Assembly (NCBI GenBank): GCA_029946075.1
Contig: JAQSDT010000248.1
Span: 1 to 5,098, forward strand
Length of the DNA: 5,098 nt
From: a bacterium
GTDB lineage: Bacteria; Pseudomonadota; Alphaproteobacteria; Rhizobiales; Xanthobacteraceae
Direction: 5' to 3'
The notes under the pieces were generated by a model. The model ran no database searches and was not told where the DNA came from. It was given only the letters and a program-made list of their open reading frames with translations. Positions 1 to 5,098 of this stretch are shown here, in pieces (the first letter of the stretch is position 1; each line of letters begins with the position of its first letter). The position numbers and the translations under genes were made by a program.

Positions 1-154
1 TTGCCTCCGTCGCTGCGCGAGATTTCTCCCGCACAACTTGACGCCAGCAAGGGCGACGTCAGGACCACACGACTTCACCGTACGCGCTGCGTGCGTTCGT
101 CTGCGCAACGCCTCGCGTCCACCGCATCCCACCGCGCGTTCGTGACGATCGCGA

Positions 155-185
155 TCCGCCCCTCGTAACGGGTGAGACGGGCGGA
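155..185. repeat. Inverted repeat inside the dispersed repeat
   Basis: TCCGCCC at 155-161 is complementary to GGGCGGA at 179-185 with a 17-base loop. The plus-strand side is followed by an AT-rich stretch (GTTATAGTTTT) that does not form a clean T-tract. The hairpin could fold in RNA or act as a weak terminator, but it is more likely just part of the repeat's conserved structure. Confidence 0.4.
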
Positions 186-195
186 GTTATAGTTT

Positions 196-215
196 TGATT
201 TGCCCGACGGGTTAA
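196..215 (+). repeat. Copy 1 of a 20-bp direct repeat with palindromic core
   Basis: TGATTTGCCCGACGGGTTAA. The core CCCGACGGG is the exact reverse complement of the core of copy 2 (CCCGTCGGG at 256-275), so the two copies are direct repeats over their flanks and inverted repeats over their cores. Starts are exactly 60 bases apart. Confidence 0.6.
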
Positions 216-255
216 GCGGAATATTTTTGTGAGACGGGATGGACAAGGTTTTGGG

Positions 256-275
256 TGATTTGCCCGTCGGGTTGA
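256..275 (+). repeat. Copy 2 of a 20-bp direct repeat with palindromic core
   Basis: TGATTTGCCCGTCGGGTTGA, differing from copy 1 (196-215) at two positions: the central A to T and A to G near the end. It lies at the right edge of the repeat block, about 170 bases before the preferred start of the HEPN-type gene. Confidence 0.6.
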
Positions 276-304
276 TTTGTCGCGGGCAGAGCCGAACTTT
301 TCCC

Positions 305-336
305 TTGCGGACAACGCAACACAACCATTGCGCAAT
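305..336. promoter_or_regulatory. Cluster of TTGCG/CGCAA words upstream of the HEPN-type gene
   Basis: TTGCG (305-309) and CGCAA (315-319) form an inverted repeat with a 5-base gap. They are followed by the perfect 10-base palindrome ATTGCGCAAT at 327-336. The same half-site word therefore occurs four times within 32 bases, directly upstream of the accessory gene. It could be an operator for that gene, but no core promoter is clear nearby and no regulator gene is in the window. Confidence 0.3.
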
Positions 337-446
337 CAGAACATCAGTTAATGATACAGCTACTGCGGACCGCTATTTGTCCTTCCTGCGGCCTATTCGT
401 TTCCACTCTTACCGGTAAGCGCTTCCCGCGCCTTGGACTCGTCTCA

Positions 447-1646
447 ATGAAAGATCAAAAAACAATCGCCCTCGAAAATTCCAGCGGCTTCGTTGTATTC
501 ATGCCCTGGGTGACGCTTCCGCACAGCATCCGCATAGGCCGTTTTCGCTTCCAACCATTACGCGTGAACGAAATTGACACGGTGATAGACAGAGAGATCA
601 CAGACACCATCAAGAGTGCTCTGAATTGTTATGTACGAAAAAACGGGAAACCCATCGAAAGTTGTACGATGGTCTTTCGGTCAAGTGGCGATCGGTCTTG
701 GGATATCCCACGAAAGAGTTGGGACTCGGCCGTCGGAGCCGCAAAGACGCTAGCGCTAGCTTGCCTTGCTGAACAGCGCTTCTTTGAGGGACACTTCAGC
801 CCCCATCTGAACGCGACCATGTTCCGCATAATTGGACAAGGAGTCAGCGCGGGCTCCGATCAAATTGCTCCTTTTTTCTCCAGACGCGGCGGCGGATTGC
901 AGATCGGCGGCTTACGTTTCAAGGACGTTGTATTTCAGCGACCACCCCAAATAGAGGGCACCTCTTGCGACGTAATTAATGAAGGCCTCTTGAGGGCAAT
1001 TGAACGGGCTACGCGCACGAAGTGCGGAGCCGCTCAAGCGATACTCGCCTCTCTTGAAACTTTCCTGCTCGCAAACACCGAATCACCCGAGCTCGATGCG
1101 GATAGCTGCATAGCGTTGTCGGCTATTGCGTTCGAAAGATTGATTGAACCCTCCGCCAACACCGCCCAAGGCCTAGCCGCTGCGTTTAGCGATTATTGGG
1201 CTCCATTTACCAACTTAACCGTTGAAAAATCCAAACGAACGAAGCCAGACGACAAGTACAAGCTAGTGCAAGCCTCGTGGCCAATACACCGCAAATGGAT
1301 GAAGGAACTCTACGAAGCTCGAAGCGCGACCGTCCATCGAGGATCACGATCGGAATTCACTAAAAATTGGACGACCGAACAGCACCTTGTTATCGCAGCG
1401 TTTGCATACCCTCTTGTGGTCAAGCTTCGGCTAGCGGAAGAAGGATTGTATTCACCGAGCGACAAAGAGCTTGCCTCGTTTGAAACCTTTGATCTGTTGC
1501 TTGATAGCAGCTGGGGCAGAGGTTGGCGCAAACCTCCAGAATGGTCGGCGATCCTATCGATGGCCGAGGGCGCACGGGCAATCCACGCAGCAGTTGAAAG
1601 GGCGACAAGAAAGGTTTCCGAAGATGATGAGCAGAGGCTTTCGTGA
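447..1646 (+). CDS. ApeA-like HEPN domain protein, candidate RNA-targeting defence protein
   Basis: The protein has 399 residues from the ATG at 447; the frame also allows an ATG at 351 (431 residues). I prefer 447 because the following residues, with the block FVVFMPWVTLPHSIRIGRF, look like the start of a folded domain. The extra 32 residues from 351 look unstructured. Neither start has a clear Shine-Dalgarno sequence. About 230 residues of mixed alpha/beta character come first. A helical C-terminal part follows with AFERLIEP (residues 228-235) and YEARSATVHRG (289-299), giving an R-x4-H motif at R292 and H297. That motif is the catalytic signature of HEPN RNases, and its setting resembles the ApeA-like HEPN domain found in abortive-infection proteins. 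No signal peptide or membrane segment is seen, so it is probably cytoplasmic. Base composition is less GC-rich than the neighbours: 25 of 60 bases are G/C at 1201-1260, against 43 of 60 at 3001-3060. This suggests acquisition by transfer. The family call is fairly good; the role in defence is inference. Confidence 0.72.
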   Translation: MKDQKTIALENSSGFVVFMPWVTLPHSIRIGRFRFQPLRVNEIDTVIDREITDTIKSALNCYVRKNGKPIESCTMVFRSSGDRSWDIPRKSWDSAVGAAKTLALACLAEQRFFEGHFSPHLNATMFRIIGQGVSAGSDQIAPFFSRRGGGLQIGGLRFKDVVFQRPPQIEGTSCDVINEGLLRAIERATRTKCGAAQAILASLETFLLANTESPELDADSCIALSAIAFERLIEPSANTAQGLAAAFSDYWAPFTNLTVEKSKRTKPDDKYKLVQASWPIHRKWMKELYEARSATVHRGSRSEFTKNWTTEQHLVIAAFAYPLVVKLRLAEEGLYSPSDKELASFETFDLLLDSSWGRGWRKPPEWSAILSMAEGARAIHAAVERATRKVSEDDEQRLS

Positions 1647-1663
1647 GGGAACATCATGTCGAA

Positions 1664-2130
1664 TTAACGGAAATCGCCCTCTCCCTTCCTTCCAGCCACC
1701 CCCGTCGCGCACCCAAAGAAAAACCTCGAAACTCCACCTCGAACCCCTGCTCGCGCAGCATCGTCGCGAGCTGCTCTGCGCTGCCGAAATTGCTCGTGTA
1801 ACTGCCGATCATCGAAAAGTCCTGCGCGCCGCGCAGCAGGATGCGCTCGATGAGCGGCAGGAGGAATTTGAAGTGGAAGAGATAGAGCGGCCGCAGCCAC
1901 CAACCCTTGGGATCCGACGCCTCGATCATCGAGAAGACGCCGCCGGGTTTCAGCACGCGCGCGATCAGGGCGGCCAGCCTTGCATGCTGTTCGGCGTTGA
2001 AGGTCTTCAGGCCGAAGGTCGAGATGATGAAGTCGGCGCTTTCGGACGGCAGCTCGCTGGCGAACACATCGCGGCCCGAGCACCGGTCGAAGACGCCCTT
2101 GACGAACTGGGGGTCGTAGATGTCGGTCGT
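1664..2130 (-). pseudogene. Remnant of a class I SAM-dependent methyltransferase (UbiE-like), with lost start, internal deletion and frameshift
   Basis: Reading from 2130, the frame gives TDIYDPQFVKGVFDRCSG, then RDVFASELPSESADFIISTF, GLKTF, RVLKPGGVFSMIEASDPKG and LLRGAQDFSMIGSYTSNFG. These are hallmarks of a UbiE-like methyltransferase subfamily. Three faults are visible. (1) The codon where ATG is expected (2130-2128) is ACG. An AGGGGA ribosome site sits six bases before it, and no in-frame ATG, GTG or TTG lies between there and the GTG at 2067. (2) The segment normally lying between the FDRCSG and ELPSESADF blocks, which includes the glycine-rich SAM-binding motif I, is absent; the junction is near 2070 and the frame is kept. 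(3) In the A-run at 1719-1723 one base seems missing. The current frame ends at 1654 with an atypical tail, whereas adding one base restores a tail containing FFFGCATGVAGRKG that stops at 1666-1664. The product cannot be a working enzyme. It lies 35 bases downstream of the YdeI-like gene and is probably the decayed distal gene of that unit. Confidence 0.8.
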
Positions 2131-2136
2131 TGCCGT

Positions 2137-2142
2137 TCCCCT
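2137..2142 (-). promoter_or_regulatory. Relic ribosome binding site of the methyltransferase pseudogene
   Basis: On the minus strand this reads AGGGGA, six bases before the ACG at 2130-2128. The good spacing argues that ACG was once ATG, giving a protein beginning M-T-D-I-Y-D-P. Confidence 0.55.
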
Positions 2143-2165
2143 CGATCGTCCCTTTTGCCTCGCTA

Positions 2166-2786
2166 TCAGGCCGGGCGCTTTCGGCCGGCGGAAGCCTTTT
2201 GCGGATAGATCGTCTCGCCGCGCTTGAGCATCGCGACCAATGTCGCAACCTTCTTCGCGCGTCCGGCGGCCGTCTTCATGTTGTGAACGCGGAAAGCCAG
2301 AGCGAAACGGTTCTGCGCGTTGAGTTTCGCAAGCATGGCCCTTGCCTTCGGCTCGGCATCGATCGCCGCCTGGAGATCGGCTGGGATCGTCATGTCCTTG
2401 CCGCTCTTGTAGGCGCGCGCCCAGCGTCCGTCGGACTTGGCGAGGTCAACCTGCTTTTGCCCGTGTTCCGTCATCCGGCCTTCGCCGATCAACCGTGCGA
2501 CATTGTCGACGTTGATCTGGCTCCAGATGCTTTTGGCAGTGCGTGGCGTGTAGCGCTGCAGAAAACTCTTGTCGTCGAAACCCTTGCGTAGGCCATCGAT
2601 CCAGCCCCAGCAAAGCACGACGTCAATGGCCTGCTTCGGCGTGATCGACTTGAGGCCTGAATCGACCTTGTGGATCTTGATCCAGATTTCGGCTGCGTCG
2701 TCGTGATGTATGCCGAGCCACTTATAGAAGCTCTCCGCATCCTTGAACGCGCGGATAGTGTCAGGATCGATTTTGACAGGCGCCAT
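2166..2786 (-). CDS. YdeI/OmpD-associated (OmdA) family protein
   Basis: This is a 206-residue protein of the usual length for the YdeI/OmpD-associated family. Two conserved blocks are clear: AIDVVLCWGWIDGLRKG (residues 53-69) and TPRTAKSIWSQINVDNVARL (80-99), followed by GEGRMTEHG (101-109). From about residue 134 comes the C-terminal OmdA-type segment (IPADLQAAIDAEPKA, then a basic helix and TLVAMLKRGETIYP). No signal peptide or membrane segment is present, so it should be cytoplasmic. The family is linked by annotation to bacteriocin or peptide protection and to ompD expression in enterics, but the biochemical activity is not established, and I do not assign one. The ATG at 2786 has only a weak GGA upstream; the conserved FYKWL segment near residue 20 supports this start. 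It lies 62 bases downstream of guaA in the same direction with no obvious terminator between them, so co-transcription is plausible. Confidence 0.88.
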   Translation of the reverse strand: MAPVKIDPDTIRAFKDAESFYKWLGIHHDDAAEIWIKIHKVDSGLKSITPKQAIDVVLCWGWIDGLRKGFDDKSFLQRYTPRTAKSIWSQINVDNVARLIGEGRMTEHGQKQVDLAKSDGRWARAYKSGKDMTIPADLQAAIDAEPKARAMLAKLNAQNRFALAFRVHNMKTAAGRAKKVATLVAMLKRGETIYPQKASAGRKRPA

Positions 2787-2848
2787 CAGCGATTCCGCTC
2801 AGTCCGCCAAACGCACTCTGCCGGAACCGAACCGCTGAACATCCACGC

Positions 2849-4447
2849 CTACTCCCACTCGATCGTCCCCGGCGGCTTGCTCGTCACGTCGTACACCACC
2901 CGATTGACCCCCTTCACCTCGTTGATGATCCGCGTCGCGGTCTCGCCGAGGAATTTCATGTCGAAGGGGTAGAAGTCGGCGGTCATGCCGTCGGTGGAGG
3001 TGACGGCGCGGAGGCCGACGACGAATTCGTAGGTGCGGCCGTCGCCCATGACGCCGACGGTTTTCACCGGCAGCAGCACGGCGAAGGCCTGCCAGATGGT
3101 GTCGTAGAGGCCGGCTTTCCGGATCTGGTCGATGTAGACGGCATCGGCCTGGCGCAGGATGTCGAGCTTCTCTTTCGTGATGTCGCCGGGGCAACGGATG
3201 GCGAGGCCCGGGCCCGGGAACGGGTGGCGGCCGACGAAGATTTCGGGCAGGCCGAGCTCGCGGCCGAGCACGCGGACCTCGTCCTTGAAGAGTTCGCGCA
3301 AGGGTTCGACCAGTTTCATGTTCATGCGCGCCGGAAGGCCGCCGACATTGTGGTGCGACTTGATGGTGACCGACGGCCCGCCGGTGAAGGAGACGCTCTC
3401 GATCACATCAGGGTAGAGCGTGCCTTGCGCGAGGAAGTCCGCGCCGCCGATTTTTTTGGCCTCGGCGTCGAACACGTCGATGAAGAGGCGCCCGATGGTC
3501 TTGCGCTTCACCTCGGGGTCGGTGACCCCGGCGAGCTCGCCGAGGAATTGCTTCGAGGCATCCACATGCACCAGCGGGATGTTGTAGTGGTGGCGGAACA
3601 GGTCGACGACGGTCCTGGCTTCGTCGAGCCGCAGCATGCCGTGGTCGACGAACACGCAGGTCAGCTGGTCGCCGATCGCCTCGTGGATCAGTACCGCGGC
3701 GACGGCTGAATCGACGCCGCCGGAAAGGCCGCAGATCACCCTGCCCTTGCCGACAGAGCTGCGGATTTTTTCGATCGCTTCCTCGCGAAACGCGCGCATG
3801 GTCCAGTCGCCGGTCAGGCCAGCAACCTTGCGGACGAAATTGCGGATCAACTTGGCGCCATCCGGCGTATGCACCACTTCGGGGTGGAACATCAGGCCGT
3901 AATATTTGCGCTTCTCGTCCTGGATCACGGCGAACGGTGCATTCGCGCTGACGCCGGCCACACTGAAGCCCGGCGGCATTTTGGTGATGCGGTCGCCATG
4001 GCTCATCCAGACCTGGTGCTTCTCGCCGAGCGACCATGTGGATTCGAACAGATGGCTGGCCGCCTTCACCTCGACATCGGCGCGGCCGAATTCTCTGGCA
4101 TGGCCGCCCTCGACCTCGCCGCCGAGCTGGGCCGCCATGGTCATCTGGCCGTAGCAGATGCCCAGAACCGGCACGCCGGAATCGAAGATCTTTTGCGGGG
4201 CGCGGGGCGAGCCGGCTTCGTGCACGGATTCGGGGCCGCCGGAGAGGATCACCGCTTTCGGCTTCATCTCGTCGAAGGCGGCTTCCGCCTTCTGGAACGG
4301 CACGATCTCGGAATAGACGCCCTCCTCGCGCACCCGGCGCGCGATCAGTTGCGTCACCTGACTGCCGAAATCGACAATCAGAATCTTGTCATGCGCCGAG
4401 GCCACTGAAGGCGTCGACGGTTCGCGGGCTTGCTGTGCGGCTGTCAT
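2849..4447 (-). CDS. guaA: GMP synthase (glutamine-hydrolysing)
   Basis: Converts XMP, ATP and glutamine to GMP in the last step of guanine nucleotide synthesis; cytoplasmic. From the ATG at 4447 the protein has 532 residues, normal for the family. The N-terminal class I glutamine amidotransferase domain starts at KILIVDFGSQVTQLIARRVRE. It carries the nucleophile in GICYGQ (C98) and the catalytic pair in MFHPEVVHT (H188, E190). The ATP-pyrophosphatase domain has the P-loop SGGVDS (242-247). The C-terminal dimerisation domain contains RHPFPGPGLAIRCPGD and ends in the hallmark VTSKPPGTIEWE. All key residues are present, so the enzyme should be active. The frame opens further to a GTG at 4504, but those 19 residues are not typical of the family, and MTAAQ resembles starts I recall in Bradyrhizobium; no strong ribosome site is seen at either. 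It is divergent from the SnoaL-like gene and heads a possible unit with the YdeI-like gene. Confidence 0.98.
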   Translation of the reverse strand: MTAAQQAREPSTPSVASAHDKILIVDFGSQVTQLIARRVREEGVYSEIVPFQKAEAAFDEMKPKAVILSGGPESVHEAGSPRAPQKIFDSGVPVLGICYGQMTMAAQLGGEVEGGHAREFGRADVEVKAASHLFESTWSLGEKHQVWMSHGDRITKMPPGFSVAGVSANAPFAVIQDEKRKYYGLMFHPEVVHTPDGAKLIRNFVRKVAGLTGDWTMRAFREEAIEKIRSSVGKGRVICGLSGGVDSAVAAVLIHEAIGDQLTCVFVDHGMLRLDEARTVVDLFRHHYNIPLVHVDASKQFLGELAGVTDPEVKRKTIGRLFIDVFDAEAKKIGGADFLAQGTLYPDVIESVSFTGGPSVTIKSHHNVGGLPARMNMKLVEPLRELFKDEVRVLGRELGLPEIFVGRHPFPGPGLAIRCPGDITKEKLDILRQADAVYIDQIRKAGLYDTIWQAFAVLLPVKTVGVMGDGRTYEFVVGLRAVTSTDGMTADFYPFDMKFLGETATRIINEVKGVNRVVYDVTSKPPGTIEWE

Positions 4448-4522
4448 GGCAAGCCAATACAGGGCGGGCGACGGCGTCGCAACCGCGAGGATGAGATGGC
4501 CCACATCCTTCTTTGCGACCCC

Positions 4523-4546
4523 TTTTCACAATCTCTTTTCACGATC
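4523..4546. repeat. Imperfect tandem repeat in the guaA upstream region
   Basis: TTTTCACAATC (4523-4533) and TTTTCACGATC (4536-4546) differ at one base and start 13 bases apart; the first three to four bases of a third unit (CTTTT) follow. They lie 75-100 bases upstream of the guaA start. They could be paired binding sites for a regulator of guaA or of the divergent gene, or a chance repeat. Confidence 0.35.
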
Positions 4547-4557
4547 TTTTGGGGGGC

Positions 4558-4585
4558 TGGACAGATCAAAATAGGTCAGTATTAT
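4558..4585 (+). promoter_or_regulatory. Sigma70-type promoter of the SnoaL-like gene
   Basis: TGGACA at 4558-4563 matches the -35 consensus TTGACA at five of six bases. TATTAT at 4580-4585 matches the -10 consensus TATAAT at five of six. The spacer is 16 bases. Transcription would start near 4592, leaving a leader of about 40 bases before the ATG at 4633. The operator at 4572-4592 overlaps the spacer, the -10 box and the predicted start. This is a prediction by eye. Confidence 0.6.
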
Positions 4586-4592
4586 TGACCTA
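4572..4592. promoter_or_regulatory. Perfect inverted-repeat operator over the promoter
   Basis: TAGGTCA (4572-4578), a 7-base spacer GTATTAT, then TGACCTA (4586-4592): perfect 7-base arms over 21 bases. It covers the promoter spacer, the -10 box and the predicted transcription start, the classic position for repression by a dimeric regulator such as a TetR- or MarR-type protein. The regulator family is inference, and no regulator gene is in the window. The same site might also affect guaA, whose start is 125 bases away on the other side. Confidence 0.7.
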
Positions 4593-4622
4593 CTTTGCCC
4601 CAACGAGGACAAAGCGGAAAAC

Positions 4623-4628
4623 GGAGGA
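4623..4628 (+). promoter_or_regulatory. Strong ribosome binding site deciding the start of the SnoaL-like gene
   Basis: GGAGGA four bases before the ATG at 4633. It fixes this ATG as the start over the longer open frame back to 4513, which would place the promoter and operator inside the gene. Confidence 0.85.
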
Positions 4629-4632
4629 AACC

Positions 4633-5004
4633 ATGCAAGGCGAACATCACGATGCTTCGTATCTCGCTGCCTTTGGCCGGGAGTGGATCGAGACCTGGAA
4701 TACCCACGATCTGGAGCGGATCCTGGCGATGTATTCCGACGACAGCGAGATGACCACCGACAGGATCGTCGCCATCGGCCTCGCCGCCAGCGGCACCCTG
4801 CGCGGCAAGGACATGCTTCGCGTCTATTGGGGCAAGGGGCTGCAGCTGATTCCGAACCTGCACTTCACCCTGATCGATACCTATGTCAGCCCCGACAGCG
4901 TCGTCGTGTTCTACCGGAACGAACGCGGCAAGCAGATTTGCGAATATCTGCGGCTTAATGCGGAGAACAAGATCATGCAGGGCTCGGCGAACCATCTGCA
5001 TTGA
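4633..5004 (+). CDS. SnoaL/NTF2-like small protein
   Basis: This is a 123-residue single-domain protein, typical in size for the SnoaL/NTF2-like superfamily of cone-shaped alpha+beta barrels. The opening helix WIETWNTHDLERILAMYSDD (residues 18-37) is the usual signature (W-x-x-x-W-N-x-H-D-L). It is followed by GTLRGKDMLRVYWGKGL (54-70), PNLHFTLIDTYVSPDSVVVFYRN (74-96) and the final strand region CEYLRLNAENKIMQGSANH. There is no signal peptide. Members range from ketosteroid-isomerase-like enzymes and polyketide cyclases to non-catalytic ligand binders, so the substrate cannot be told from sequence. The start is fixed by the GGAGGA site. The gene stands alone, divergent from guaA, with its own promoter covered by a palindromic operator. 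That suggests an induced response, perhaps to a small molecule, rather than a role in GMP synthesis. Base composition matches the host. Confidence 0.87.
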   Translation: MQGEHHDASYLAAFGREWIETWNTHDLERILAMYSDDSEMTTDRIVAIGLAASGTLRGKDMLRVYWGKGLQLIPNLHFTLIDTYVSPDSVVVFYRNERGKQICEYLRLNAENKIMQGSANHLH

Positions 5005-5037
5005 GGGTGCGAAGCCGTCACCGCGAGCGCAGGCATC

Positions 5038-5070
5038 GTAGGGTGGGCAAAGCGCAAGCGTGCCCACCAT
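5038..5070. repeat. Short dispersed palindromic repeat, GGTGGGCA...TGCCCACC
   Basis: GGTGGGCA (5042-5049) and TGCCCACC (5061-5068) form a perfect 8-base stem with an 11-base loop, within GTAGGGTGGGCAAAGCGCAA. I recall this sequence as a common intergenic repeat of Bradyrhizobium and relatives. It lies 37 bases beyond the SnoaL-like stop. No T-tract follows, so it is not a classic terminator, though the RNA hairpin could protect or end the transcript. Confidence 0.65.
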
Positions 5071-5098
5071 CTATGGCGAATGCTGTGGATGGACGGTG

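Larger units (their letters stand above)
1..280 (-). repeat. Dispersed intergenic repeat typical of Bradyrhizobium-like genomes (partial at window edge)
   Basis: No believable gene lies in this 350-base leader. Read on the minus strand, bases 1-185 match a sequence I remember as highly repeated between genes in Bradyrhizobium genomes; its core reads TCACCCGTTACGAGGGGCGG, followed by GATCGCGATCGTCACGAACG. A minus-strand open frame at 75-335 translates this repeat, and its arginine-rich, low-complexity product looks non-functional. The block contains an inverted repeat (155-161 TCCGCCC with 179-185 GGGCGGA) and two near-identical 20-mers at 196-215 and 256-275. The left end is cut by the window and the right boundary near 280 is approximate. 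What is seen: the internal repeats and palindromes. What is recalled: the genome-wide repetition. Function is unknown. Confidence 0.65.

Noticed and set aside
75..335. Minus-strand open frame of 86 codons, product rich in arginine
   Set aside because: It is a translation of the dispersed repeat, has no domain and no ribosome site I can see, and resembles spurious predictions common in such repeats.
351..446. N-terminal extension of the HEPN-type protein with a CPSCG zinc-knuckle-like motif
   Set aside because: Only one CxxC pair is present, the segment looks unlike the domain that follows, and no ribosome site precedes the ATG at 351. It cannot be fully excluded.
1654..2067. Treating the methyltransferase remnant as a real 137-residue protein starting at GTG 2067
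   Set aside because: This start lies inside the conserved domain, after the expected SAM-binding motif, and the C-terminal tail is out of frame with the family tail.
2128..2130. ACG as a genuine non-canonical start codon
   Set aside because: ACG starts are very rare, and the missing SAM-binding region and the frameshift already mark the gene as dead.
1471..2208. Plus-strand open frame of 245 codons over the methyltransferase remnant
   Set aside because: It is a shadow frame: it crosses the end of the HEPN-type gene and the antisense of the remnant, with charged, low-complexity sequence and no motif.
3224..4408. Long plus-strand open frames opposite guaA
   Set aside because: High-GC guaA on the minus strand produces open antisense frames; their products are rich in Arg, Asp, Glu and His and carry no recognisable domain.
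4448..4504. Longer guaA starting from GTG at 4504
   Set aside because: The 19 extra residues do not look like family N-termini, and the AAGGA before it is only a base or so from the GTG, too close for a normal ribosome site.
4582..5070. Minus-strand open frame of 162 codons opposite the SnoaL-like gene
   Set aside because: It begins in the terminal repeat hairpin and overlaps a well-supported gene with its own ribosome site and promoter.

Overview
The window looks like chromosomal DNA from a Bradyrhizobium-type alphaproteobacterium (Nitrobacteraceae/Rhizobiales). Three things point there: high-GC coding sequence with G/C-rich third positions in guaA and its neighbours; a GMP synthase of the form I recall from that group; and two intergenic sequences I recognise as dispersed repeats of Bradyrhizobium-like genomes. 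These are the conserved block at 1-280 and the GGTGGGCA...TGCCCACC hairpin near 5042-5068. The assignment rests on memory, not on a search.

Layout. Bases 1-350 hold no convincing gene and are mostly dispersed repeat. A plus-strand gene of lower GC follows (447-1646, possibly starting at 351). It encodes a protein whose C-terminal part carries a HEPN-type R-x4-H motif like that of ApeA-like HEPN proteins. It is the accessory-looking gene here and a candidate RNA-targeting defence protein. Seventeen bases past its stop it meets, tail to tail, a minus-strand methyltransferase remnant (2130-1664). That remnant appears to carry three independent lesions: the start codon changed to ACG, the SAM-binding half missing, and a one-base frameshift near the end. 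Upstream of it on the minus strand are an intact YdeI/OmpD-associated (OmdA) family gene (2786-2166) and guaA (4447-2849), the last step of GMP synthesis. guaA, the YdeI-like gene and the methyltransferase remnant are closely spaced in one direction and may form a transcription unit whose distal gene is decaying.

Divergent from guaA is a small SnoaL/NTF2-like gene (4633-5004) with a strong ribosome binding site. Its upstream region shows a good sigma70-type promoter whose spacer and -10 box are covered by a perfect 7-7-7 inverted repeat (4572-4592), a convincing repressor operator. The window ends in a hairpin-forming dispersed repeat.

The points most worth following up are the HEPN protein beside a decaying methyltransferase, the methyltransferase lesions themselves, and the operator of the SnoaL-like gene. 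I found no CRISPR array, tRNA, rRNA or transposase.
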